DNA of 64,000 bases. Source: Spirochaetota bacterium. GTDB taxonomy: Bacteria > Spirochaetota > Spirochaetia > Treponematales > Treponemataceae. The stretch's first letter is position 1, and each line of letters begins with the position of its first letter. The position numbers and the translations under genes are program-made. The DNA is taken from positions 419,398-483,397 of the forward strand of contig JAEWSQ010000007.1 in assembly GCA_023398165.1 (NCBI GenBank). The letters run 5' to 3'. Of the stretch, positions 1 to 8,600 are shown piece after piece. Below the pieces are notes generated by a model that was not told where the DNA came from, searched no databases, and saw only the letters and a list, made by a program, of their open reading frames with translations.

Positions 1-124
1 TATGACCTGAAGGAATATCTGATGCAAGGATAGTATTAAGCACCGTTTCTCCTTTACTAAGGGGGGTAAGTGCAACTGCAGCATTGTCGAGCTGATGTAT
101 GCGGATTGCTTTTTTTTCACTCAT
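1..124 (-). CDS. uxaA: Altronate dehydratase, N-terminal part (cut by window edge)
   Basis: Only the first 41 codons are inside the window; the gene continues past the left edge. The visible peptide (MSEKKAIRIHQLDNAAVAL, then a Gly-Glu-Thr turn and a D-I-P-S-G-H segment) resembles the N-terminal SAF domain of UxaA, which dehydrates D-altronate to 2-keto-3-deoxygluconate in hexuronate catabolism. The start is fixed by an AGGAG at 133-137, eight bases upstream; an ATG at 129-127 leads at once to a stop. It lies 12 bases downstream of uxaB on the same strand, so the two are almost certainly co-transcribed. The family call rests on a short fragment and on this neighbour. Confidence 0.75.
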   Translation of the reverse strand, partial: MSEKKAIRIHQLDNAAVALTPLSKGETVLNTILASDIPSGH

Positions 125-136
125 TGCATTATCTCC

Positions 137-1579
137 TTATACTTCATTGAGAACAGTTTTCATTGTTTCGCTCATTCCGTTTTTATCAATATTGTAAAGT
201 AATCCACTGACAACGGAAGTTAGATTATTTCTCTTCGTTAAATCTTCTCCCCACCATGCGGTATTTGAAAGAACTTTTAGGCAGATAACTGATGCAGTAT
301 CAGCATCCAGTACCGGATATGTATTTCTCAATGACTTAAATGCCTCCAGTATGGAAGGATCATCGTTTGCTTCTGATTTTGTAAGATAAAAATATATAAG
401 AGCTGCAAGAGAGAGCGCTAAGAACCTCGGAACCTTTCCTTTCTTTTCCATGTATGAAGTTAGGGAAGGCAGATCGCGTGTTTTAAATTTGGAAACAGAG
501 TTCAGTGTAATTGATATGAGCATGTGGCGGATATACGGATTTGCAAACCGTTCAAGTACATCGCCTGCATATTCTTCAAGAGCTTTTTTATCGCCGTCCA
601 TGGATGGAATTATTTCTTCAAAAAGACCTTTTTTAATGAAGAGCGACACATCGCTGTGTTTTAAAGAGTCTTCGACAGTCTCAAGTCCCATGAGGTATGC
701 TGCCGGTACAAACATGGTATGGGTTCCGTTAAGGATTCTAACCTTTCTTGTGCGGTAAAAACTCATGTCCTTTGTCCAAATAACGTTGAGCCCCGCCTTT
801 GCAAGAGGCAGTTCATTTGAAAAATCCCTCCCGCTTTCTATAACCCACAGATGGAATATTTCTGCCGCGCACATAATGCTGTCAGTGTAGCCTAAATCTT
901 TTTGAATGGCTTCAGCTTCCTGCGCAGGGTAGCCGGGGACAATGCGGTCGACAAGGCTGTTGCAGAAAAAGCAGGCGGTAGTAATCCATGAGGAGAATTC
1001 TTTTTCAAGTTTCCATTCCTGTGCATGACGCATAACGTATTCTTTTAAGCGGTCTCCGTTTTTATCAATAAGCTCGCAGGGAATAAATACAAGTCCCTTT
1101 GATTCATCGCCCTTAAAATGTGTATATCTAGCATATAAAAACTGCGCTACCTTTGCCGGAAAGGAGGATGCGGGTTTATCGGTAACCGATGTTCCCTCAG
1201 TCCATGCGATGCCGGCTTCTGTCGTGTTCGATATAACAAAGCGCAAATCTCTCTCTTTGCTTAATGACATGTAGTTTTCCCAGTTACTGTAGGGGTTGAG
1301 GCACTCCGATACCGAATTAATTGAACGCTTTTCAGATACCGTCTGACCGTTTTGTATTCCGCGTAGTATGGTTGTATACAAGCCGTGCTGCGAGTTTATC
1401 ACTTCTGCCATTCCTTTTTCAAGGGGCTGAACCAGAACCGCATTTCCGTTAAAGCCGGTTTTTTCATTAGCAATATCCACCATCCAGTCTGCAAAAGCCC
1501 GTAAAAAGTTGCCTTCGCCGTACTGCAGAATTTTTACCGGTCTTTTAACGGTTTTTATAGTTTCCTGTATACTTTTCAT
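137..1579 (-). CDS. uxaB: Tagaturonate reductase (altronate oxidoreductase)
   Basis: This 480-residue protein is close to the length of E. coli UxaB. It belongs to the mannitol dehydrogenase-like polyol dehydrogenases, which reduce D-tagaturonate to D-altronate with NADH in the cytoplasm. The N-terminus carries the family pattern ILQYGEGNFLRAF-DWMVD, in which the Gly-rich turn starts the nucleotide-binding fold. The stretch VRILNGTHTMFVPAAYL near residue 280 matches the conserved C-terminal catalytic domain signature (K-x-R-x-L-N-G-x-H). The start has a good AGGAG upstream on the minus strand. It is divergent from the AraC-type regulator and directly upstream of uxaA, which supports a galacturonate/pectin pathway. 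Confidence 0.9.
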   Translation of the reverse strand: MKSIQETIKTVKRPVKILQYGEGNFLRAFADWMVDIANEKTGFNGNAVLVQPLEKGMAEVINSQHGLYTTILRGIQNGQTVSEKRSINSVSECLNPYSNWENYMSLSKERDLRFVISNTTEAGIAWTEGTSVTDKPASSFPAKVAQFLYARYTHFKGDESKGLVFIPCELIDKNGDRLKEYVMRHAQEWKLEKEFSSWITTACFFCNSLVDRIVPGYPAQEAEAIQKDLGYTDSIMCAAEIFHLWVIESGRDFSNELPLAKAGLNVIWTKDMSFYRTRKVRILNGTHTMFVPAAYLMGLETVEDSLKHSDVSLFIKKGLFEEIIPSMDGDKKALEEYAGDVLERFANPYIRHMLISITLNSVSKFKTRDLPSLTSYMEKKGKVPRFLALSLAALIYFYLTKSEANDDPSILEAFKSLRNTYPVLDADTASVICLKVLSNTAWWGEDLTKRNNLTSVVSGLLYNIDKNGMSETMKTVLNEV

Positions 1580-1672
1580 GGAAAATCTCCTTATTCTTTG
1601 GTAGTTTGAGTATAAAATATATTATACCGCTATCCTATTGTTTTTAGCGGATTCTTTTTGTACAATAACGTT

Positions 1673-4600
1673 ATGGCATTACAAAGAAAACGTATAGGAT
1701 TCCTTCTTGCCTCCATACATACAGGATCTTCTCTGAATTTATGGACAAGTCTGATTCATGATATGTCTTCATTTGAAGATGCTTTTTTTATTTTTCCCGG
1801 AGGCCGTTTAAACGTTATAACCGATTCGGAATACCTTCGCAATAGTATTTATAAGCTGGCAAACAGGGAAAACCTTGACGCGCTTATCAGCTGGGGTTCT
1901 TCTATAGGAAGTTCTGTTACGTCTCAGGAACTAAACCGTTTTCATTACAATTTTACCGATATTCCCTATGTTACCATTGCACATAAAATGCCCGGTCATT
2001 CCTGTGTTCAGTTTGATGCGTATACCGGCATGGAAAAACTTGTCCGCCACTTTATTGAAGTTCACGGCAGCAGAAAATTTGCCTTTTTACGCGGGCCTGC
2101 GTATCATGCTTCGGCAAACGAGCGCTTCAGGGCCTTTTGCGATGTGATGCAGTCAAACGGCATCGATGTTAAAAAATCAGCGCTGGTAACTGATAATTTC
2201 GGCTGGTCTGAAGGCGATGAAGCGGTAAAACAGCTGTATGAACAGCGCTCCCTCGAGCCGGGGCGTGATTTTGAAGTGCTTATCGGATCAAGCGACATGA
2301 TGACTTTTTCCGCGGTGAACTACCTTTCTCAAAAAGGATACAAGGTCCCTCATGATTTTAAATGCGCCGGTTTCAATGATTCTCCCGAAAGCAGGATCTT
2401 ACACTCGGCATTTTCCACGGTGCATTTACCGTACACGGAACTTGCACTTAAGGCGCTGCAGCTCGTCACCGAACAATTGAATGGAGAGAAAAAGGGCGGA
2501 AACGACATAATGCTCGACGCGGGGGTTGTTATCCGCGAATCATGCGGCTGTCCTTTTCCCTCAGAATTAAGTTCCGCTTTCAATACTATTCCCGCTAAAG
2601 CAGCGGAATCTGATGTTAACGAACTTGTACTGACCCTTTCTTCTCTTTTTAATCTGGATGATACAGGAGTAAACTCCGTGATTGAACCGCTTGTAAGTCT
2701 TGCCGTCCAGAATAACATACTTCTGTTTTTTTCTCTTTTTGAAAAAGCATTAGAACGCTTTTTTATCAGCAATGCTGATATCAGACTGCTTTTCAAGGCT
2801 CTGGAGCTGTGCCGCTCAAGTTCCATTTTCCCTGAAGACTTTTTCTCTACGTATGAAAACAGAATTCTCCTTTCTATCTCGCTTGTGCAGAACCGCGTGC
2901 ATGAAGAAAAAATGTATAAAGAGCGCAAAATTAAAGACCGCCTAAATTCGTTTAAGTGCGACCTTCTTGCTGCGCGGAGCAGAAAGGATCTTATTACTAT
3001 TCTTCATAAACATTTAACGCTTCTTGATATACGAAGCGCGGCTCTGGTTATGTATTATTCCGACGATTACTCACGCTATTCAGGCGGGTTTACCAATGAT
3101 ATCATACATGAAAAGGAGATCCTGTTTCCCCAGTCTAAACTTTTACCTGAGGGAATCAAGGGATTTGAAAGAGGGGTCTTTCTTGTGCAGCCGTTATTTA
3201 TGGAAAAGGAGCCCATAGGTTATTTTATATGCTCTGTTCCCGCAAGCGACGGTCTGTTTTTTGAAGAACTGCGTTCGGCCATAAGCAGCGCCTTATCCGG
3301 TATCTTCATGTTTGAAGAGATGGCGCAGGCAAAACGTAATGCCGAGGCTGCGGAGGATGCAAAGTCCCGTTTTTTCGCAAATGTCGGCTCCGATCTTACT
3401 GAACCTCTCGATGAACTGAGTTCTCTCGTTTCAAGCATGGAAAATTCTTTACAAGCTGAGCAGGATATTCAAAGCCTCAAAAACCGGTTCAGCGCCCTCC
3501 AGCTCCTCTTGAAGAAGCAGAGGGAAAAAACAAGTTTTGTTCTTGATCTGACCCTTTCACAGACCAATGACCTTCTTCTTGAGCGTAAACTTCTTCATGT
3601 TGAGCAGCTTCTCAATCCTGAATCATGCGAAATAAAACTTCCTCTTATTTTTGCAGATCCCGAAAGACTTTTGCAGTCGTTATCGATCCTGTGTGCAGTA
3701 TACGGTCTCTCTTTATCTGATATTGCAGCGGAAAAATCTTCAAAAGGGCTGCTTCTTTCCATAAAAACCTTAAATTCCTGCGGACAGAACATACGCGAGG
3801 ATAACAGTATTCTTCTGGCAGAAAGCATTCTTCTTCTACACGGAGCAAAATTGGAAAAGAATGAAGCCGGTGCGGTGATTCTTTTCCCCTGGCCCCGTTT
3901 TTCATGTAAAAATGCGGAAGAAAATGATCCTTTATTTGAGTGGGATTCAACAATGCAGGATATACAAAACTGGTCTCTCGTGTACTCTTCCCGTAATTCT
4001 TATCCGTTTTCGCAGTCGGCTTTTTTATTTACGACAACACTCTCAAACGCTCAATTATCAGTGTATACAAACTTTATAACTTTTTTTGAGAAAACGGTCG
4101 CTTCCTCCGTGGAAAACCCGGTTCTTTTTATAGGACAGACTCCTGCAAAGTATCCTCTATGGGCGGAAAGTGAACGCTGTATATTTATTCCTTCCATGGC
4201 TGAGTTTGAACACTCTGTTGAAACGTCCAGTCCTTCAATAATTGTTCTTGATTGTATTGATGCAGAAGCGGCTCAGAGAATCAGAACAAATCCCTTATCC
4301 GTCATGACTCCTGTGGTAATTCTCACTGATCAGATGTCAAACGAAGAGGAAGTAAAAAAACTTCTGCTCATACCCCGTGTCATGTTAAGCAACCGCAGTA
4401 TTGCACAGAGTCCTGAGTTTGCATCCCGGATTAATGCTCTTTTATCGGGCGGAGAAATATTAAGTGCAGATACCGGAGCTCTTGTTAAAAAGGCCATTCT
4501 CTACTTAAATTGTCATGCAGGAACACAGATTTCACGGTGGAAACTTGCCGACTATGTTCATGTAAGCGAGGATTACCTGACACGCATTTTTCATAAGGAA

Positions 4601-4801
4601 CTCGGCTTATCTCCCTGGGAGTACCTTACCCGGCATAGAATTTTTCTTGCTTCCCAGATGCTTGTACATACCAGCTGTACCGTATATGAGGCTGCAGAAA
4701 AGTGCGGATTCCAGGATCAGGCATATTTTTGCCGTGTTTTTAAAAAAATCACCGGTTATCCTCCGGGTAAATTCCGCTCAAAAACTGATAATTCTCTGTA
4801 A
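1673..4801 (+). CDS. Large AraC-family regulator with LacI-like sensor and degenerate kinase/receiver modules
   Basis: This 1042-residue protein probably controls the pectin locus. Domains in order: a LacI/periplasmic-binding-protein-like sensor (about 5-300; begins KRIGFLLASIHTGS); a middle helical and GAF-like region; a segment like a histidine-kinase dimerisation helix at about 560-580, where the usual His is absent (KSRFFANVGSDLTEPL); a degenerate HATPase-like part (ADPERLLQSLSILC near 660 and a worn G-box); a receiver-like domain around 810-930 (SIIVLDCIDAE); and a C-terminal AraC helix-turn-helix from about 940 (VSEDYLTRIFHKELGLSP). No transmembrane segment is obvious, so it should be cytoplasmic and sense an imported sugar. 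I chose ATG at 1673; an in-frame TTG lies at 1658. Neither has a clear ribosome binding site. Confidence 0.85.
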   Translation: MALQRKRIGFLLASIHTGSSLNLWTSLIHDMSSFEDAFFIFPGGRLNVITDSEYLRNSIYKLANRENLDALISWGSSIGSSVTSQELNRFHYNFTDIPYVTIAHKMPGHSCVQFDAYTGMEKLVRHFIEVHGSRKFAFLRGPAYHASANERFRAFCDVMQSNGIDVKKSALVTDNFGWSEGDEAVKQLYEQRSLEPGRDFEVLIGSSDMMTFSAVNYLSQKGYKVPHDFKCAGFNDSPESRILHSAFSTVHLPYTELALKALQLVTEQLNGEKKGGNDIMLDAGVVIRESCGCPFPSELSSAFNTIPAKAAESDVNELVLTLSSLFNLDDTGVNSVIEPLVSLAVQNNILLFFSLFEKALERFFISNADIRLLFKALELCRSSSIFPEDFFSTYENRILLSISLVQNRVHEEKMYKERKIKDRLNSFKCDLLAARSRKDLITILHKHLTLLDIRSAALVMYYSDDYSRYSGGFTNDIIHEKEILFPQSKLLPEGIKGFERGVFLVQPLFMEKEPIGYFICSVPASDGLFFEELRSAISSALSGIFMFEEMAQAKRNAEAAEDAKSRFFANVGSDLTEPLDELSSLVSSMENSLQAEQDIQSLKNRFSALQLLLKKQREKTSFVLDLTLSQTNDLLLERKLLHVEQLLNPESCEIKLPLIFADPERLLQSLSILCAVYGLSLSDIAAEKSSKGLLLSIKTLNSCGQNIREDNSILLAESILLLHGAKLEKNEAGAVILFPWPRFSCKNAEENDPLFEWDSTMQDIQNWSLVYSSRNSYPFSQSAFLFTTTLSNAQLSVYTNFITFFEKTVASSVENPVLFIGQTPAKYPLWAESERCIFIPSMAEFEHSVETSSPSIIVLDCIDAEAAQRIRTNPLSVMTPVVILTDQMSNEEEVKKLLLIPRVMLSNRSIAQSPEFASRINALLSGGEILSADTGALVKKAILYLNCHAGTQISRWKLADYVHVSEDYLTRIFHKELGLSPWEYLTRHRIFLASQMLVHTSCTVYEAAEKCGFQDQAYFCRVFKKITGYPPGKFRSKTDNSL

Positions 4802-4824
4802 AAAACGGCTGAATGTCGGAAAAG

Positions 4825-4842
4825 TGCAATAATGTAACTGCA
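4825..4842. promoter_or_regulatory. Possible operator upstream of the lpl-type transporter operon
   Basis: TGCAAT and TGCA form an imperfect inverted pair (TGCAATAATGTAACTGCA), preceded by AAAAG. The same AAAAGTGCAAT string recurs at 6814-6824, just upstream of the binding-protein gene. Shared placement before two transporter genes next to an AraC-type regulator suggests a regulator site. This is inference from two copies only. Confidence 0.3.
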
Positions 4843-4885
4843 TTTTCTTTCATCGATGAAGTAATCTTATACTCGAGGTTACATC

Positions 4886-5815
4886 ATGACGAAAGTAAAG
4901 CCAGTGTATAAAAAGAATCTGTGGAAGGAGATTATCAGGCACAGATCAATCTATGCCATAATATTCATTCCCGTAGTTTTCTATACCATTTTCAGATATA
5001 TTCCGATTTGGAACGGACAGATTGCTTTTAAAGAATTCAGCCCTCTGAACGGCGTTATGGGAAGTAAATGGGTAGGATTCGAGCATTTTATTGAATTCTT
5101 CAGCTCTTTCTATTTTTGGGAACTTATTCGCAATACCCTTTTTTACAGTTTCGCAAAACTCTTTGTAAGCGTTCCGCTTGCTATTATTCTCGCAGTAGTT
5201 CTGTATGAAAGCAGAAGAAATACGCTTAGAAAGCTTGTTCAGAATCTTTCATATTTACCCCACTTCCTGTCATGGGTAATCATGTACGGTATTTTGTTGG
5301 CGCTTCTTTCCCCCGGAGACGGTATTCTTAATGATGTCATCAAATTTTTCGGAGGGCAGCCTATAGCATTCCTTACTGAGACTAAGACCTTCCCCTGGAT
5401 CGTTGTCTTATCCGACGCATGGAAGGAAACCGGCTGGAGCGCAATTATTTTTATTGCGGCTCTCATGGGAATTGATCCCACCTTATATGAGGCCGCAATG
5501 GTGGAAGGTGTAAATGCCTGGCAGCGTGTATGGTACATAACTCTTCCTTCCATCAGCCCGGTCATTACTATGGTTGTGCTTCTCCGCCTGGGAACTATTT
5601 TGGATGCAGGCTTCAATCAGATGTTCATGCTGTATTCAGTTCCTGTGTACAGCGTCGGCGACATCATAGATACCTGGGTGTACCGTTCCGGTCTTCTCGA
5701 ATTTAAATTCTCACTTGCGACAGCAGTCGGCATCTTTAAAGGCATCATAGGTCTAGCTCTTATTACGGTATCGAATAAGCTTGTAAAACGCTTTTCTGAT
5801 AACTCAATCATGTAA
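4886..5815 (+). CDS. Oligosaccharide ABC transporter permease, LplB/YtaP-like
   Basis: This 309-residue integral membrane protein has about six hydrophobic helices. It carries the permease EAA loop (EAAMVEGVNAWQRVWY, first Glu at residue 202), which docks to the ATPase. The N-terminus (HRSIYAIIFIPVVFYTIFRYIP) is typical of the LplB family, which works with an LplC partner and a large solute-binding protein to import oligosaccharides, often rhamnogalacturonan or uronate oligomers. No ATPase gene lies in this cluster; such importers commonly share an MsmX-type ATPase encoded elsewhere. Start: ATG with GAGG nine bases upstream. It is the first gene of lplB-lplC-binding protein; 84 bases separate it from the regulator. 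Confidence 0.88.
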   Translation: MTKVKPVYKKNLWKEIIRHRSIYAIIFIPVVFYTIFRYIPIWNGQIAFKEFSPLNGVMGSKWVGFEHFIEFFSSFYFWELIRNTLFYSFAKLFVSVPLAIILAVVLYESRRNTLRKLVQNLSYLPHFLSWVIMYGILLALLSPGDGILNDVIKFFGGQPIAFLTETKTFPWIVVLSDAWKETGWSAIIFIAALMGIDPTLYEAAMVEGVNAWQRVWYITLPSISPVITMVVLLRLGTILDAGFNQMFMLYSVPVYSVGDIIDTWVYRSGLLEFKFSLATAVGIFKGIIGLALITVSNKLVKRFSDNSIM

Positions 5816-5852
5816 AAGTGAAGATCTGCAGACTTATTAACAGGAGTTACTA

Positions 5853-6749
5853 ATGGCAAAACAAACAGTATCAACAATACGCCTGACGGCAACCGATAAA
5901 CTATTTCATACCATACTCGATATTTTCTTAGTACTATCCGCTATTGTTCTTGCAATTCCGCTGTGGAGTACTATAACTCTTTCATTCAGGCCGCTTACGT
6001 TCTCCGGTACAAATCTTGAAGGTATGTTTTTAGCACCGTGGAAATGGTCGGCAGCCGCGTATAAGACTATGCTCGGCAACAGCGGTTTCATAGTCGCCTT
6101 TTCAAACAGTTTAAAAATACTTGTATTCGGGGTACTCACTGCCCTTGTGCTTACAATTCCCATGGCATACGGATTATCGGTTAAGTCCCTGCCGGGAAGA
6201 AAAATTCTCAATAACTTTATTATAATTCCCTACCTTTTCAACGTTGGAATTATTCCCATGTACCTCGTTGTAACAAGCCTCGGTATGCGAAATCATCTGT
6301 ATTCAATTTTCCTGCCCGGTGCAATATCAACGTATAACTGCCTCATAATGAGAAGCTTTTTTGAAGGGATTCCGGAGGAACTGAAGGAATCTGCACGCAT
6401 CGACGGAGCCCCTGAGTGGTATGTACTGCTCCGCATCATTCTGCCTCTGTCAAAACCGATTATTTTAACTATCGGTTTGTATTACGGCGTGTCGTTCTGG
6501 AACGATTTCTTTCATGCCATGCTGTATTTGAGCAAGAGCGCTCTTCAGCCGCTCCCGATCCTTCTGCGCAACATTCTTATTGGAAGCAGCATGAACGAGT
6601 TTATTGATTCTTCGGCTTTCAGCAATGCGCCTCTTGCGGCAATAAAAGCTGCAAGCGTGTTCATGTCGGCTATTCCGATGATTATTGCCTATCCGTTTAT
6701 TCAAAAATATTTTACCAAGGGTACTATGCTCGGGAGTATAAAGGGATAA
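5853..6749 (+). CDS. Oligosaccharide ABC transporter permease, LplC/YtcP-like
   Basis: This 298-residue second permease of the importer has about six membrane helices and its own EAA loop (ESARIDGAPEWYVLL, Glu at residue 179). The pattern of a TLSFRP segment after the first helix and a C-terminus ending QKYFTKGTMLGSIKG is characteristic of the LplC/carbohydrate permease family. The start is supported by CAGGAG seven bases upstream. It follows the LplB-like gene by 37 bases and precedes the binding-protein gene by 110 bases, so the three make one transport unit. Substrate is inferred from context: pectin-derived oligouronides or rhamnogalacturonides. Confidence 0.88.
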   Translation: MAKQTVSTIRLTATDKLFHTILDIFLVLSAIVLAIPLWSTITLSFRPLTFSGTNLEGMFLAPWKWSAAAYKTMLGNSGFIVAFSNSLKILVFGVLTALVLTIPMAYGLSVKSLPGRKILNNFIIIPYLFNVGIIPMYLVVTSLGMRNHLYSIFLPGAISTYNCLIMRSFFEGIPEELKESARIDGAPEWYVLLRIILPLSKPIILTIGLYYGVSFWNDFFHAMLYLSKSALQPLPILLRNILIGSSMNEFIDSSAFSNAPLAAIKAASVFMSAIPMIIAYPFIQKYFTKGTMLGSIKG

Positions 6750-6818
6750 ATTTACTTTGTAAGGTAATTTATATAGCGGCATCAAAGGAACTTTTATGTT
6801 CATACGATGCAGAAAAAG

Positions 6819-6834
6819 TGCAATGAAATTTGCA
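6819..6834. promoter_or_regulatory. Second TGCAAT-type operator candidate before the binding-protein gene
   Basis: TGCAATGAAATTTGCA is a near-palindrome 25 bases upstream of the solute-binding-protein start and shares AAAAGTGCAAT with the element at 4820-4830. It may allow the binding protein to be expressed more strongly than the permeases. This is a pattern observation without experimental support. Confidence 0.3.
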
Positions 6835-6859
6835 GAGATGAATTAATAAGGAGGAAAAG

Positions 6860-8440
6860 ATGAAAAATTTTTTCGGTAAACTCTCAGCTGTATTGCTTGT
6901 AGTTTGCATGGTTCTCCCTGTTTTTGCAGGCGGAAAAAAAGAGGCAGCACCCGCAGCCCAGGCTGTCCCGGAAGGCCCTGTAACTATTACTATGGCTTAT
7001 GGAGCAGGAGCAAGCGAAGCAGGTGCACCGCCTGCTGACTGGGTTGTTCCCGGTATTGTAAGCGAAAAACTCGGCATTACCCTTGAGCTTTCAATGCTCC
7101 CGTCTGCGCAAGGAGACCAGGATATTGCAATCAGCGCAGCAGGCGCGGCAAATGATCTTCCCGATGTTTTCATGGTAAGCCGTGAAGTCTGGTTAACTCT
7201 CGTAAATCAGGGACTTATTGCTTCTGTTGACGATATGTATGCAATGATGCCGCAGCGGACAAAAACACATTACACCGAAAACAGCAGAACTTTTACAACT
7301 ATTAACGGTAAGTCATACGGTCTTGCAGATCCGGGTTCAATCGATAAAAACGAAGGTTTATTAATCCGCAAAGACTGGCTCGACAAACTCGGCCTTAAAG
7401 TACCAACAACAACCGATGAACTTTTTGCGGTAATGAAGGCATTCACTTTTAATGATCCCGATGGAAATGGAAAAGCCGATACCTACGGTTACGGTGCTTT
7501 CCTGGAAAATACCGGTGCTTTGGATTACGGCCTCGGACGCCGCTTCGATCCAATCATGGGAGCCTTCGGTGTTGAAGGTCCGTGGAATTTGAGTGCAAAG
7601 AACGCAGGTCTTAATGTTAGAAAACCTGAGTTCTATGATGCAATGGTTTTCCTCAAGAAAATGACCGATGAAAAAATTATAGATCCGAACTGGATGAGCT
7701 ATAAGAAAGATGATTTCCGTGCAGCATGGAAACAGGGTAAATTCGGCGTCATGAGAGAGCAGAATGCAGCATATGCCGCAGAAGCTAACTACAAGGCTTT
7801 TGACGTTAACTTCCCCTCCGGTGAATGGATTGTCGTAGATCCTCCCAAGGGTCCGTCCGGTAAATCTTCTGTCGGTGTGTATTCTCCCAGCTATAGAATT
7901 TATGCGGTATCTCAGAAAGCTGCAGATGCAGGTAAAAAGGCAAAAATTGCGGCCTTACTTGAGTGGATTGCAACAGACGGCTACTACCTCATAGCTTACG
8001 GGCAGGAAGGCATAAACTATAAACTTGATGCAAACGGTCTTCCTGTGGCAACCGATACTAATCTTTCTTTCACCAAAGAAGGGGGAATTCCTTATATCCA
8101 GCTTAAAAACTTAGCCCTCTATAACGGCGAGCAGGAAATACAGATCCGGTATCCTTCATACGTAACGGCGACATCCAAAAAAACAATGTCAGCGGGTACT
8201 GTTCTGTTTGAAATGCAGTCTAAAAAATGGACGCCATGCATGGGAGGCGACACTCTTCCGAAGCCGAGTGCGGATCTCAAGAGATTCCTCGATCAGGGAC
8301 TTCTCGAGTTCTTAACCGGTAAACGCGACTTAACCAAAGAAAACTGGACAGCCTGGGTTGCAGAATTTGACAAACAGGGCGGAGCAAAGTGGGAAGCTGA
8401 CGGTTTAGTAGCGGCTAAAGAAAAAGGTTTGCTGTATTAA
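6860..8440 (+). CDS. Extracellular solute-binding protein of the oligosaccharide importer (LplA-like)
   Basis: This 526-residue exported protein captures the oligosaccharide in the periplasm and delivers it to the two upstream permeases. A signal peptide covers residues 1 to about 24 (MKNFFGKLSAVLLVVCMVLP, then VFA and GGKKE). Unlike many spirochaetal binding proteins, there is no cysteine just before the GGKKEAA stretch, so it looks cleaved by signal peptidase I; Cys16 is in a poor lipobox. The body is typical of the large type-1 family of binding proteins (LLIRKDWLDKLGLKVPTTTD; DPDGNGKADTYGYG). The start has AAGGAGG six bases upstream. A 12-bp hairpin and a terminator follow. Confidence 0.88.
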   Translation: MKNFFGKLSAVLLVVCMVLPVFAGGKKEAAPAAQAVPEGPVTITMAYGAGASEAGAPPADWVVPGIVSEKLGITLELSMLPSAQGDQDIAISAAGAANDLPDVFMVSREVWLTLVNQGLIASVDDMYAMMPQRTKTHYTENSRTFTTINGKSYGLADPGSIDKNEGLLIRKDWLDKLGLKVPTTTDELFAVMKAFTFNDPDGNGKADTYGYGAFLENTGALDYGLGRRFDPIMGAFGVEGPWNLSAKNAGLNVRKPEFYDAMVFLKKMTDEKIIDPNWMSYKKDDFRAAWKQGKFGVMREQNAAYAAEANYKAFDVNFPSGEWIVVDPPKGPSGKSSVGVYSPSYRIYAVSQKAADAGKKAKIAALLEWIATDGYYLIAYGQEGINYKLDANGLPVATDTNLSFTKEGGIPYIQLKNLALYNGEQEIQIRYPSYVTATSKKTMSAGTVLFEMQSKKWTPCMGGDTLPKPSADLKRFLDQGLLEFLTGKRDLTKENWTAWVAEFDKQGGAKWEADGLVAAKEKGLLY

Positions 8441-8453
8441 ATAACTATTTAAG

Positions 8454-8487
8454 GCAATTTCAAAAGTCAGACGAGTTTTGAAATTGC
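8454..8487. terminator. Perfect 12-bp hairpin after the binding-protein gene
   Basis: GCAATTTCAAAA at 8454-8465 pairs with TTTTGAAATTGC at 8476-8487 around a 10-base loop. There is no uridine tract, so it may stabilise the 3' end of the transporter mRNA rather than terminate. Confidence 0.5.
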
Positions 8488-8521
8488 AGCCACTATGCAG
8501 CGGCCTAATAATGTGATTTTC

Positions 8522-8583
8522 CGGCTGTAATGAACTTATTGATTTTTACTGTGGATTATAAGTACATTACAGCCGTATTTTTT
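8522..8583 (+). terminator. Intrinsic terminator directly upstream of the GH105 gene
   Basis: CGGCTGTAATG pairs with CATTACAGCCG (8565-8575); inner AACTTAT/ATAAGT can extend the stem. A run of six T residues follows. It ends only about 18 bases before the GH105 start codon, leaving no room for a separate promoter, so the next genes depend on read-through or on a promoter inside the hairpin region. Confidence 0.7.
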
Positions 8584-8600
8584 ATGCGGAGTATGAAACA

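Noticed and set aside
1658..1672. TTG as start of the AraC-type regulator
   Set aside because: There is no ribosome binding site, and the sensor domain begins after the ATG at 1673.
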